From the NCBI GenBank assembly GCA_002701385.1, contig NZVD01000079.1:1-64000 (forward strand): a stretch of 64,000 nt of DNA, written 5' to 3'. The stretch comes from Rhodopirellula sp. (lineage in GTDB: Bacteria; Planctomycetota; Planctomycetia; Pirellulales; Pirellulaceae). Both the position numbers and the translations under genes were made by a program. The notes beneath the pieces are model-generated. The model did no database searches. It saw only the letters and a list, made by a program, of their open reading frames with translations, and was not told where the DNA came from. Below, piece by piece: positions 9,845 through 18,601 of this stretch (the stretch's first letter is position 1; each line of letters starts with the position of its first letter).

Positions 9845-9897
9845 AGTGACATCAGGCCCTGCCTGGCTGATAAAACTTGAATCGCTGATGTCACTTT
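9845..9897 (+). terminator. 11-bp inverted repeat after the PIN-TRAM gene
   Basis: AGTGACATCAG (9845-9855) pairs perfectly with CTGATGTCACT (9885-9895), leaving a 29-nt loop that holds a smaller GCC/GGC stem. It starts three bases after the PIN-TRAM stop and is followed by only TTT. It could be a weak terminator, an mRNA-stabilising stem or the start of the uvrA leader. Confidence 0.45.
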
Positions 9898-9908
9898 GGT
9901 ACGTTGAA

Positions 9909-9991
9909 GGATTACCGGGTAAGCACCGGAGTCAATAGGGGGAACCCACCCCTGACAGTCCGCTGTGCTGGTTCTACCAGACGTAATATCC
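9909..9991 (+). promoter_or_regulatory. Predicted multi-hairpin leader upstream of uvrA
   Basis: Three hairpins lie in a row: CCGG 9915-9918 with CCGG 9926-9929; GTCA...GGGG 9931-9941 with CCCCTGAC 9949-9956 (3-nt bulge); CTGGT 9968-9972 with ACCAG 9976-9980. Outer bases GGATTA (9909-9914) can pair with TAATATCC (9984-9991) with a 2-nt bulge, closing a multi-branch structure. It ends ten bases before the uvrA start. It matches no riboswitch class I know. Confidence 0.4.
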
Positions 9992-10001
9992 AGGCAGGAT
10001 T

Positions 10002-12851
10002 ATGGCCACGATTGAAGCTCGCACAACGCGTACGGCGGAGGGGAAAACAGCTCGCCGACAAATATCGATTCGAGGTGCGCGAGTTAATAATTTGAAGGAT
10101 GTCAGTCTTGATATTCCCAGAAATCAACTCGTCGTCATTACTGGCCCCAGTGGTTCAGGTAAAAGCTCTCTAGCTTTTGAAACACTCTATGCAGAAGGTC
10201 AGCGACAGTATATTGAGAGCCTCTCGGTCTACGCTCGGCAATTTCTGAATCAAATGGAACGCCCTGACGTCGATATGATCGAAGGCTTACAGCCAACGAT
10301 TTGTATTGACCAGCGTCAAGGATTACAAAATCCCCGAAGTACCGTGGCTACGGTGACGGAAATCTATGATCATCTGAGGCTTTTGATGGCTCGAATTGGG
10401 GAGCCCATTTGCTATGAATGTGGCGAATCGATACGACAGCAGTCGAATGAGCAGATTCAGGATGCCCTGATGGCTATGCCAGAAGGGACGAAATCTATGA
10501 TTATGGCCCCGATGGTGCGAGGTCGCCGAGGTCAGCATAAAGAAGTCTTGGAACAAATACGGAAGGTCGGATTCGTCAGGGCAAGGATTGATGGTCAAGT
10601 CTACGACGTTGATTCCTTTCCAGAACTGGCACCTCGTAAAGTTCACCACATTGATGCTATTGTGGATCGAGTGATTATTCGTCCAGGCGTGCGGGCGCGT
10701 GTTGGAGAGTCGATCAAACTCGCGTTGGAGTACGGCGAAGGCCTGATGATGCTTTGCTCTTACCACCTTAACGACGAAGATGACGAGGTTGGTGAGTGGC
10801 GGGACACTCTGTTTAGTTCGAGGTATGCCTGCCCGAAATGCAATATCAGCTATGAAGAAGTGGAGCCCAGGACTTTCAGCTTCAATAGTCCCTATGGTGC
10901 CTGTCCGGATTGTGACGGCTTAGGACAATCACAACAGTTTGATCCGGAACAGGTAGTACCCGATGTCGATTTAACGCTGAATGAAGGTGCGGTTGCAGTT
11001 TGGGAAGGTGCGACTCCCAAACGATTACAGCAATACAAAGAGGCAGTGAATGAGTTTTTGATCTCCAAGAAAGTAGATCGAGATTTGCCGATCGGTGAAT
11101 GGCCAACTCGTGTACAAAACCAGTTCTTCAAAGGGGTAGGGAAAAAATACGCAGGCCTCATCGGGATGCTCGAAAAGGAGTATGCCACAACCACCAGTAA
11201 GCCACGTCTTGAGGAACTTGAGTCCTACCGGGATATCGTTGTTTGCTCCAGTTGTGATGGCTCACGTTTACGACCCGAGGCAACCAATGTCAGATTGGGA
11301 GGACTGAATATTCATGAGATTGTCAAAATGTCGATTCATGAATCCAGCGGGTTTTTTGAAGGATTGGAGTTCGAAGGTCAGGATGAATTAATCGGTCGCC
11401 CCATTGTTAATGAAATCATTCATCGTCTTCAATTTCTTGCCAAAGTCGGAGTGGCTTATCTCACACTCGACCGATCCGCAGATACATTGAGTGGTGGGGA
11501 AATGCAGCGAGTGCGGCTTGCTAGTAGTATTGGTTCCGGTCTTGTCGGAGTTTGTTATATTCTGGATGAACCCTCGATTGGCTTGCATCCCCGCGACAAT
11601 GAACGGCTGATACAATCCCTGCGTGACCTTCAGCGTTTAGGCAATACAGTGATCGTAGTGGAGCATGATGAAGCAACGATGCGGGAAGCCGATCAGATTA
11701 TAGATGTGGGTCCCGGAGCCGGGCAAAACGGAGGGAATGTGGTTGCACAGGGAACTCCCACTGAAGTTCAGGCTGATACCGCCTCGGTGACTGGACAGTA
11801 CCTCGTTGGTGAGAAACGAATTGCTGTTCCTGAAAAGCGAAGAAAGGTGAAAGCTCGTAAACAGATTAGCCTTGAACGAGCAACTACCAATAATCTGAAG
11901 AATGTCACACTCAAAATTCCGCTTGAAACCTTCGTTTGTGTTACCGGCGTTTCAGGTTCAGGTAAGAGTTCATTAGTGAACGAAACGTTGGCACGAGCGA
12001 TCACTCGGCACTTAGGGAATAAATGCCCAAAACCAGGATCCTTTAGTGAATTAAAGGGAGTGGGTCATCTCGATAAACTGGTGCAGATCACGCAGGCTCC
12101 GATTGGACGTACGCCGCGAAGTAATGCGGCCACGTATACAGGAGTATTTGATGAGATTCGCAAGGTGTTTGCCCAAACACGGGACGCGAAACAACGAGGT
12201 TACAAAGCGAATCGGTTTAGCTTTAATGTAAAACAGGGGCGTTGCAGCAGTTGCGATGGACAGGGCGTTCAGAAGATTGAAATGAATTTCCTTCCTGACA
12301 TGTATGTCAAATGTGACCAGTGTCATGGTGCAAGGTTTAATCGTGCGACCTTGCAGGTCCGGTATAAAGGGCTGACCATTGCCGACGTGCTGGACCTGCC
12401 AGTGAGCGAAGCAGTTCTGTTCTTTGAAAATCTGGAGAATATCCACCGCACGTTGAAGAGTCTTGAGGATGTTGGCTTAGGCTACCTTAGACTCGGCCAA
12501 CCGTCGACGACGCTTTCGGGAGGAGAAGCCCAACGCGTCAAATTAGCAACACAGTTGGCCCGAGTAGATACAGGAAAGACGTTGTATCTATTAGATGAAC
12601 CTACCACAGGTTTACATTTTGAAGATATCCGAAGATTACTCAGTGTATTAAGCAGGCTGGTCGATAAAGGCAACACGGTTGTGGTAATCGAGCATAATCT
12701 GGATGTGGTGAAGTGTGCCGATTGGATTGTCGATCTGGGACCCGAAGGCGGGACTGGTGGTGGCCAAATTATCGCCACAGGGACTCCGGAAGAAGTGGCT
12801 CGTGATGATCAAAGCTATACAGGACAGTGCTTGCAGGATGTCCTGGTATAA
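10002..12851 (+). CDS. uvrA: UvrABC excision nuclease subunit A
   Basis: 949 residues, the usual UvrA length. It is the DNA damage-recognition ATPase of nucleotide excision repair, and it dimerises and loads UvrB. Both ABC modules are complete: Walker A GPSGSGKSS at 48-56 and GVSGSGKSS at 649-657. Signatures are LSGGEMQRVRLASSIG and LSGGEAQRVKLATQLA, with Walker B ILDEPSIGLHP and LLDEPTTGLHF. Zinc modules are visible as CPKC...CPDC in the first half and CSSCDGQG...CDQC in the second. Start ATG 10002 has AGGAT just upstream and gives the family-typical IRGARVNNLKDVSLDIPRNQLVVITG. crcB begins 26 bases after the stop. Confidence 0.98.
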   Translation: MATIEARTTRTAEGKTARRQISIRGARVNNLKDVSLDIPRNQLVVITGPSGSGKSSLAFETLYAEGQRQYIESLSVYARQFLNQMERPDVDMIEGLQPTICIDQRQGLQNPRSTVATVTEIYDHLRLLMARIGEPICYECGESIRQQSNEQIQDALMAMPEGTKSMIMAPMVRGRRGQHKEVLEQIRKVGFVRARIDGQVYDVDSFPELAPRKVHHIDAIVDRVIIRPGVRARVGESIKLALEYGEGLMMLCSYHLNDEDDEVGEWRDTLFSSRYACPKCNISYEEVEPRTFSFNSPYGACPDCDGLGQSQQFDPEQVVPDVDLTLNEGAVAVWEGATPKRLQQYKEAVNEFLISKKVDRDLPIGEWPTRVQNQFFKGVGKKYAGLIGMLEKEYATTTSKPRLEELESYRDIVVCSSCDGSRLRPEATNVRLGGLNIHEIVKMSIHESSGFFEGLEFEGQDELIGRPIVNEIIHRLQFLAKVGVAYLTLDRSADTLSGGEMQRVRLASSIGSGLVGVCYILDEPSIGLHPRDNERLIQSLRDLQRLGNTVIVVEHDEATMREADQIIDVGPGAGQNGGNVVAQGTPTEVQADTASVTGQYLVGEKRIAVPEKRRKVKARKQISLERATTNNLKNVTLKIPLETFVCVTGVSGSGKSSLVNETLARAITRHLGNKCPKPGSFSELKGVGHLDKLVQITQAPIGRTPRSNAATYTGVFDEIRKVFAQTRDAKQRGYKANRFSFNVKQGRCSSCDGQGVQKIEMNFLPDMYVKCDQCHGARFNRATLQVRYKGLTIADVLDLPVSEAVLFFENLENIHRTLKSLEDVGLGYLRLGQPSTTLSGGEAQRVKLATQLARVDTGKTLYLLDEPTTGLHFEDIRRLLSVLSRLVDKGNTVVVIEHNLDVVKCADWIVDLGPEGGTGGGQIIATGTPEEVARDDQSYTGQCLQDVLV

Positions 12852-12877
12852 ATGGGAAGTGGGAGAAATTTGACCCA

Positions 12878-13267
12878 ATGAAAGCGATCTTATTTGTTGC
12901 TCTGGGGGGCATGATTGGCGCTGTTCTGAGATACCTCGGATCGCTCGGAGCAATCCGTCTACTCGGTGATGGATTTGCCTACGGTACTCTCGTGGTCAAT
13001 GTGATTGGTTGTTTAGGTATCGGATTTCTGGCTGGCTGGGGATTTACTACCTGGACCGAAAACGAGCACGTCAGACTTTTCGTTGTTACCGGATTGCTGG
13101 GATCACTAACCACATTTTCCACGTTTGGCTGGGAAACGGTGCAGTTTCTCCAGGAAGGCCGCTGGCAACTGGCACTTGCCAATGTAGCTCTCAATTTAGC
13201 AGTCGGGCTCATAGCGGTCTCCGGCGGTTTTGGCGTCGGTCATTCAATCATGGGAAAGGCAGTTTAG
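12878..13267 (+). CDS. crcB: CrcB/FluC-type fluoride channel
   Basis: 129 residues from ATG 12878 (MKAILFVALGGMIGAVLRYLGS). Upstream in-frame codons overlap the end of uvrA and are not family-like. Four hydrophobic helices are present. Family hallmarks are GGMIGAVLRY, GTLVVNVIGCLGIGFL (pore Asn) and GLLGSLTTFSTFGWE. FluC proteins are dual-topology dimers that export F- passively. A single copy is consistent with a homodimer. Closeness to uvrA suggests co-transcription. No crcB-type fluoride riboswitch is possible immediately upstream, because that space is uvrA coding sequence. Confidence 0.93.
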   Translation: MKAILFVALGGMIGAVLRYLGSLGAIRLLGDGFAYGTLVVNVIGCLGIGFLAGWGFTTWTENEHVRLFVVTGLLGSLTTFSTFGWETVQFLQEGRWQLALANVALNLAVGLIAVSGGFGVGHSIMGKAV

Positions 13268-13557
13268 TCGACGGGAATACCCCCCAAAAATCTCGGATTA
13301 GACGGTTTATACCGATTCTTGATGATTCTCATTAAATCTAAGGGGCTTATCACCTTATCGACGCTTGCAAGAATTCCATGCTTGCAATAATCTAAACTGA
13401 TTAGGACTTTCATACGTATCTTGATAGGGGTATGGCATAGAATTCAAAGGTAAAACTTGAGTTAGCTTCTGCCCTGTGACCGTGAGTAGGTCATAATTAA
13501 AACGAAGAAACATCGTACGATTACAATCGTTTCCAGAATTGGAGACAGGAGAGAAAA
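13268..13557. other. 290-bp spacer upstream of ilvB
   Basis: No gene is seen. It should hold the ilvB promoter. A small palindrome CGATTACAATCG lies close to the start codon, and AGGAGA precedes ATG 13558. I found no obvious leader peptide with a run of Leu/Ile/Val codons and no T-box. Confidence 0.4.
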
Positions 13558-15327
13558 ATGGCAACCATAGATAAGGCTTCGGAAACGGACTTTATGGCAG
13601 GCTCGGACATTTTGGTCGAAGCTCTGATTCGTAATGGCACCGAAGTCGTCTTTGCCTACCCAGGTGGTTGTAGTATGCCTTTACACCAGGCCTTGCTACG
13701 CAACGAAGATAAGCTCCGTACTATCCTGCCTCGCCATGAACAGGGTGGAGGATTTGCGGCGCAGGGAGTTTCTCGTACGACTGGCGTTCCCGGAGTTTGT
13801 ATTGCAACAAGTGGACCCGGTGCAACTAACTTGGTAACGGCCATCGCAGATGCCAAATTGGATAGTATTCCCATGGTGGCAATTACCGCTCAGGTTCCAA
13901 CTCCTGTCATCGGTTCCGATGCTTTTCAGGAAACCCCGATGGTGGAAGTCTGCCGAGGAATTACCAAGCATCATTATTTGGTTACCGATGTAAATGACCT
14001 GGTTCGAGTGGTTAAGGAAGCATTCCATATCGCCACGACAGGACGCCCGGGACCTGTATTAATCGATATCCCCAAAGACGTACAACTTTCACAATGTCAC
14101 GTCGACTGGGACGTGGACATGAACCTGCCCGGTTATCGCTTTGGCGTCATTGACGAACCGCCGATTGAGCAACTCAATCAGGTTGCTGCAGCGATCAAGC
14201 ATGCCAAGCGACCTTTGATTTATGCGGGCGGTGGGATTATTACCGGAGAAGCCACCAGCGAACTACGTGAATTGATTGCCAAAACTGAGATTCCTACGAC
14301 ATTGACCGTGATGGGACTTGGTGTCTTACCTGCCACCGACCCGCTTTGCATGGATATGCTGGGGATGCATGGCGCTATTTACGCTAACTGGGCTGTCCGC
14401 GATTGTGATCTGCTGATTGGACTTGGCGTTCGATTTGACGACCGCGTGACTGGTAAACTGGAAAAGTTTGCTCCGAACGCCAAGATTGTTCATATCGATA
14501 TCGACCCTTCTGAGCTCAATAAGAACAAACCAGCACATATTCCTATCGTGAGTGATGTGAAAATTGCTCTGCAACGATTGATTCCATTGGTTGAGCACAA
14601 GGATGATATCGATGAATGGCGTGCACAGTGTCGTGCGTGGAAACAAGAAAACCCACTGACTTACGATCATACATTTGATGGAATTCTTCAGCAGCATGCG
14701 ATCGCTGAATTGTCGCGCCTGACTCAGGAACGTGATACAGTCATTACAGTTGGCGTTGGTCAGCATCAAATGTGGGCAGCTCAATTTTATCAATTCAATA
14801 AACCTCGCACCTGGTTGTCCAGTTCAGGTTTAGGGACGATGGGATTTGGCTTGCCAGCTGCCATGGGCGTCCAGGCCGCTCATCCGGATAAGCTTGTTAT
14901 CGACATTGACGGTGATGGCAGTTTTCAGATGAATATTCAGGAACTTGCAACCTGTAGGTGTGAGAATCTACCGGTCAAAGTACTGTTGTTGAACAACCAG
15001 CATCTGGGCATGGTTGTTCAATGGGAAGATCGGTTTATGGAAGGTCGTCGTGCTCATACCTACCTGGGACCGATTGATGACGATGAAGCACGAGGTAAAG
15101 GAAGCAGTGCATATGCCGTCGAGCGATACCCAGACTTCGTTCAGATTGCCAAAGGCTATGGTTGTGGAGCTGCGACCGTTTCCAAGAAAGAAGATTTGGA
15201 AGCAGCCTTAATTGAAATGATCGAATACGACGGTCCATTCGTGCTTGACGTAGAGGTTCCTTATCAGGAACACGTACTGCCGATGATTCCATCCGGTGGT
15301 AGTGTAGATGATATGATTACAGAGTAA
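13558..15327 (+). CDS. ilvB: Acetolactate synthase, catalytic (large) subunit
   Basis: 589 residues. A ThDP enzyme that condenses pyruvate with pyruvate or 2-oxobutyrate, the first common step of branched-chain amino-acid synthesis. The N-terminal PYR domain has the catalytic glutamate Glu61 in [13 protein letters not shown] central Rossmann-like domain follows, and the C-terminal PP domain carries the ThDP/Mg motif GDGSFQMN starting at residue 452, then [18 protein letters not shown], typical of biosynthetic AHAS rather than catabolic AlsS. AGGAGA lies 5 bases before the ATG. No regulatory subunit (ilvN) follows; a strong terminator comes next. Confidence 0.95.
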   Translation: MATIDKASETDFMAGSDILVEALIRNGTEVVFAYPGGCSMPLHQALLRNEDKLRTILPRHEQGGGFAAQGVSRTTGVPGVCIATSGPGATNLVTAIADAKLDSIPMVAITAQVPTPVIGSDAFQETPMVEVCRGITKHHYLVTDVNDLVRVVKEAFHIATTGRPGPVLIDIPKDVQLSQCHVDWDVDMNLPGYRFGVIDEPPIEQLNQVAAAIKHAKRPLIYAGGGIITGEATSELRELIAKTEIPTTLTVMGLGVLPATDPLCMDMLGMHGAIYANWAVRDCDLLIGLGVRFDDRVTGKLEKFAPNAKIVHIDIDPSELNKNKPAHIPIVSDVKIALQRLIPLVEHKDDIDEWRAQCRAWKQENPLTYDHTFDGILQQHAIAELSRLTQERDTVITVGVGQHQMWAAQFYQFNKPRTWLSSSGLGTMGFGLPAAMGVQAAHPDKLVIDIDGDGSFQMNIQELATCRCENLPVKVLLLNNQHLGMVVQWEDRFMEGRRAHTYLGPIDDDEARGKGSSAYAVERYPDFVQIAKGYGCGAATVSKKEDLEAALIEMIEYDGPFVLDVEVPYQEHVLPMIPSGGSVDDMITE

Positions 15328-15347
15328 TCAGCGCAGCAGTTCATAAG

Positions 15348-15376
15348 AAACCCGGTCCTGGTGACCGGGTTTTTTT
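15348..15376 (+). terminator. Rho-independent terminator after ilvB
   Basis: AACCCGGTC (15349-15357) pairs with GACCGGGTT (15363-15371) around a 5-nt loop, followed directly by a T-run. It ends transcription of ilvB just before the symporter gene. Confidence 0.92.
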
Positions 15377-15391
15377 ATAGGGTATGGTGAG

Positions 15392-16885
15392 ATGGAAGCA
15401 GTAAAGCAGAGGAAATTTGCATTACATTGGCAGATTCTGATTGGAATGTTGGCCGGTGGGATTCTCGGTGTATTGCTCAATATGAATGGCCGGGAACACT
15501 CAATCACTTTACAGGGAGGCGATGCAGGATCTTTTTCTAAAGTGGAGATGCAAGACGTCAATGGCATGATTCTGATCACCTCTCATGCCGGGACGGAAAA
15601 ACAGAATGACTATGTGATTGGTAATTCACCGGCGTATTCGCTCATCACCCACAAAAATCTTTCCAGTTTTCAAAAAGATGAGCCTGAATTGCACCGTTTG
15701 TTTCAAGAGCATGGTCGTAGCTGGGCCCGCTGGGTGAGTGACTGGACGAAGCGTTTCGGAGATCTCTTCCTAAGGATGTTGAAAATGGTAGCTATCCCGT
15801 TGATTGTCTGTTCATTAACCACAGGTGTTCTGGGGTTGGGGAAAGCCGATCGTATCGGGAAGATGTTTGGGCGTACCATGGCGTATTATTTGTGTACCAG
15901 TTTCCTGGCCATCCTTACCGGCTTGCTACTGGTTAATATCATTCAGCCGGGCAATCGATCGGACCTTGCGATCACAGTGGCAACAGACAGTGTTGTGAAG
16001 TCGGCGGAGCCGATTTCGGTAATGCTTTTTTCACAAGTTGAAAAGATGATTCCCACCAATCCACTACAAGCACTGGCCGAAGGAGATTTTCTTTCGATCA
16101 TCAGTTTTACCCTGATGTTCTCGCTGAGTGCTCTGTTAGTTGGAGGAAAGACGCTCGCGACGGTACGCGATGGAGCACAAGCTGGATTTCAAGTCATGAT
16201 GAAGATGACTATGGCAGTGATTGCATTGGCGCCTGTCGGAGTGTTATTCCTAATGCTCAATGCAACTGCGTTAAATGGCACGGAAGTGTTTCAGCCATTA
16301 GCCTGGTACATGTTAACGGTTTTACTAGCCTTGCTATTCCACGCCTGTGTCACTCTGCCGCTGATTGTTAAATTCCTGGCTCGTCGTAATCCTGTTGAAT
16401 TCGCCCGTGCCATGAGCCCCGCATTACTGACGGCATTCAGCTCAGCTTCAAGTAACGGAACATTACCGTTGACGATGGCCAGTGTGGAGAAACGCGCTGG
16501 GGTAAAGAATGAGACGAGTTCCTTTGTTTTGCCTTTAGGAGCCACCATTAATATGGACGGCACGGCACTGTATGAAGCCGTAGCAGTATTGTTCATTGCC
16601 CAACACACATTGGCAGAACCGTTGTCATTAGGTTTACAGATCACGGTTGCCTTGACTGCATTGTTGGTGAGTATCGGAGCTGCTGGTATTCCTCATGCCG
16701 GGTTGGTCATGATGGTAATCGTATTGCAGGCTGTTGGACTACCGTTGGAAATGCAGGGATTAATACTGGCTGTTGATCGCGTTCTGGATATGTTTCGTAC
16801 GAGTGTCAATGTGTGGAGCGATTCTTGCGGTTGTGCTGTGATTGATCGTTTCAGTGACGGAAATACGGGAACATCGGCCACTTAA
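15392..16885 (+). CDS. Dicarboxylate/amino acid:cation symporter (DAACS family)
   Basis: 497 residues, inner membrane. A Glt-type transporter that takes up dicarboxylates or acidic amino acids with Na+ or H+. Helix 1 (HWQILIGMLAGGILGVLLNM) is followed by an unusually long soluble loop (residues 32-120) before FLRMLKMVAIPLIVCSLTTGVLGLG. The family signatures are present: the HP1 serine-rich loop (SSASSNGTLPLT), the NMDGTALYE motif in helix 7, and DRVLDMFRTSVNVWSDS in helix 8. The substrate cannot be fixed from sequence. It begins right after the ilvB terminator, so it has its own promoter or depends on readthrough. Its stop overlaps the convergent Kelch gene by four bases. Confidence 0.92.
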   Translation: MEAVKQRKFALHWQILIGMLAGGILGVLLNMNGREHSITLQGGDAGSFSKVEMQDVNGMILITSHAGTEKQNDYVIGNSPAYSLITHKNLSSFQKDEPELHRLFQEHGRSWARWVSDWTKRFGDLFLRMLKMVAIPLIVCSLTTGVLGLGKADRIGKMFGRTMAYYLCTSFLAILTGLLLVNIIQPGNRSDLAITVATDSVVKSAEPISVMLFSQVEKMIPTNPLQALAEGDFLSIISFTLMFSLSALLVGGKTLATVRDGAQAGFQVMMKMTMAVIALAPVGVLFLMLNATALNGTEVFQPLAWYMLTVLLALLFHACVTLPLIVKFLARRNPVEFARAMSPALLTAFSSASSNGTLPLTMASVEKRAGVKNETSSFVLPLGATINMDGTALYEAVAVLFIAQHTLAEPLSLGLQITVALTALLVSIGAAGIPHAGLVMMVIVLQAVGLPLEMQGLILAVDRVLDMFRTSVNVWSDSCGCAVIDRFSDGNTGTSAT

Positions 16886-18030
16886 GGTTTGATCATAAAG
16901 ACTCTTCGTGATCGAACACGTGGTCTCACTTCCCCGCAGGCAATCACTGCGTGTCCCTGCCATTGTGTGACATTGGTAACCACCGGTGGCCAGACGCCGG
17001 CATGAGGGTTAGTATCAGGCGCCATTCCAACCGCTTTGGGAAATGGCCGCGATTCTTTCCATACATCCTCGTTGGAGTGGTATGAGAGCACGCTGGCTGG
17101 GAATCCAGGATGCTTGTCTTTGAGCGTATCGGTCTGTGCTGCATACTCTCCGTGGTCTCCAGAGACGACCAATAAGCTATGGTTGAATGTTATTGCCGGA
17201 GTTGGTGCTGCTACAGCAGGTCGAGGTAGCGAGGCAGTCTGCGTCCAGCGATTTTTATTCAGATCGAATTTGAATCCGTCAGTTAGATATTTGCGAGTGA
17301 TCTTGGCGTCTTGATCTAACACAAGATCAGTACCTGAAAACAGATAAATGGAATCATCCACCACACCAGCAACAGCCAACATACGGGGAACTCCCGGCCA
17401 TGTGGTCAGCTTTTCCCACTCACGGTGAGCGATAGGTTTGGATAGATCCAGACGCCAAAATACCTTGGCAGTCCTAGTGGCATCGGGAGCATGTAATCCT
17501 CCTAATACATAGACACTGCCACGGTGTAAGACTCCGGTAGCATTGGCCAGTGGTGCTGGGAGTGATGGCATGGCAGTTGTTTTGACTCGATTACCTTTGA
17601 GTGACAATACAAAGCAGTCGGAAACATGCTCTCTGCTATCACCCCCGCCAATACAAAGAACTCCATGCGGAATATCCCTGGCAAGCGATGAATCTGCCTG
17701 GGAGAGATTAAAGGAAAGGCCATATGCCAATGGCCGAGGTAGTTTGCTGATGGATTTTCGCCATTGTCCATTTGGCGAGTCTAAAATGTAGATCGAGTCG
17801 TACCAGACCTTGTCAGTTTCCCAGCGGGGTTGATGGGGAAAGTTAGCTCCGCCGGCTACGATTAGGCTGCCATTGCTTACGCCAACATACGGAGCTGCAA
17901 AGCCCTCTGCATCTGCGATAGGGGTTAACTCATGAAACGTCTGAGCGAAGCCTGACTGGTAGCACGCCAGACTGATCATTAGGCTAAGTAGGAATGGTAA
18001 TCGTTGAAAGATCTGATTCAAGTGGTTCAC
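16882..18030 (-). CDS. Secreted Kelch-repeat protein (NanM / cyclically permuted mutarotase-like)
   Basis: 382 residues from GTG 18030, chosen because MNHLNQIFQRLPFLLSLMISLACYQSGFAQ is a good signal peptide and an AAAGAA precedes it; the frame is open to 18105. Kelch blades with paired Gly-Gly and aromatic positions recur: LIVAGGANFPHQPRW, VLCIGGGDS, VYVLGGLHAPD, IYLFSGTD, LLVVSGDHGEY, AVIACGEVRPR. The family is typified by N-acetylneuraminate epimerase, which interconverts sialic-acid anomers in the periplasm. Whether this copy has that activity is unknown. It overlaps the upstream gene for a small helical protein by 47 bases, so the two are translationally linked. Confidence 0.8.
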   Translation of the reverse strand: MNHLNQIFQRLPFLLSLMISLACYQSGFAQTFHELTPIADAEGFAAPYVGVSNGSLIVAGGANFPHQPRWETDKVWYDSIYILDSPNGQWRKSISKLPRPLAYGLSFNLSQADSSLARDIPHGVLCIGGGDSREHVSDCFVLSLKGNRVKTTAMPSLPAPLANATGVLHRGSVYVLGGLHAPDATRTAKVFWRLDLSKPIAHREWEKLTTWPGVPRMLAVAGVVDDSIYLFSGTDLVLDQDAKITRKYLTDGFKFDLNKNRWTQTASLPRPAVAAPTPAITFNHSLLVVSGDHGEYAAQTDTLKDKHPGFPASVLSYHSNEDVWKESRPFPKAVGMAPDTNPHAGVWPPVVTNVTQWQGHAVIACGEVRPRVRSRRVFMIKP

Positions 18031-18451
18031 GGTATTCTTTCTTTTCAATAGGTACGGAACGAGCAAGGTCGAGATCCTGTTTTGTTTTGGCCGAATCCCC
18101 CGCAAGACTATAGGATCTCGCTAAGGCTTCGTAGCCAAAAGCAAGGTCCCAATCCTGGAGACCAATTTCCTTACAAAGGGAGAGGCAGCGAGTGGCGTGA
18201 TACAAGGCTGGTTCGCTTCGCTCTGCCACGACATAGACGCGGGATATTTGCCAATGTCCACGAGCCTGATTGGCAGGTTCGCCTCCTCGTAGCCAGTGGT
18301 AGCTGGAGGCATAAGCACTGTGAATCATCTCATCAATATGGTCAGGGGTTCGTTGCTTCAGGTCGATCAGGGACCAAGTGTGATTGAATAATTCGATGGC
18401 CATCTTCCGGTGTTCCGGAATGCTTTTAGGATCGGTAGATTCATCACTCAT
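17984..18451 (-). CDS. Small helical (TPR-like) cytoplasmic protein of unknown function
   Basis: 155 residues, no signal peptide or membrane segment. Alternating amphipathic helices, such as EHRKMAIELFNHTWSLIDL, QARGHWQISRVYVVAERSEPALYHA and DWDLAFGYEALARSYSLAGD, have tetratricopeptide-like spacing (A-x-G-x-W, A-L-Y-H-A, L-A-R-S-Y). No catalytic motif is recognised. The 3' end overlaps the Kelch gene start, suggesting a two-gene operon. The ATG at 18451 is the only good start. I have the impression that similar short proteins occur across planctomycetes but cannot verify it. Confidence 0.75.
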   Translation of the reverse strand: MSDESTDPKSIPEHRKMAIELFNHTWSLIDLKQRTPDHIDEMIHSAYASSYHWLRGGEPANQARGHWQISRVYVVAERSEPALYHATRCLSLCKEIGLQDWDLAFGYEALARSYSLAGDSAKTKQDLDLARSVPIEKKEYREPLESDLSTITIPT

Positions 18452-18543
18452 GAATTGAACGTGTCCTTCTCTTAAACTCAGCTAGCATTATAACTCAATC
18501 GATGAGCCAAATTGATGTAATGGAGAAGGGAAGCAAAGACCAT

Positions 18544-18581
18544 AAAAAAACTCCTCCACAATCAATGATTGTGAAGGAGTT
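18544..18581 (-). terminator. Rho-independent terminator of the sugar dehydrogenase-like gene
   Basis: On the minus strand, a 15-bp stem (18567-18581 with 18549-18563, one G-U pair, 3-nt loop) is followed by seven T residues at 18544-18550. It ends the transcript that runs from 19801 and probably from the FKBP gene. Confidence 0.93.
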
Positions 18582-18601
18582 GATTTGAGTGGATGTCGTC
18601 T

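Noticed and set aside
9901-10001. Cobalamin riboswitch or tRNA-like element before uvrA
   Set aside because: The AATAGGGGGAACCC stretch resembles part of the cobalamin core, but the conserved CGCAACGG region is missing. No anticodon or T-arm geometry fits a tRNA.
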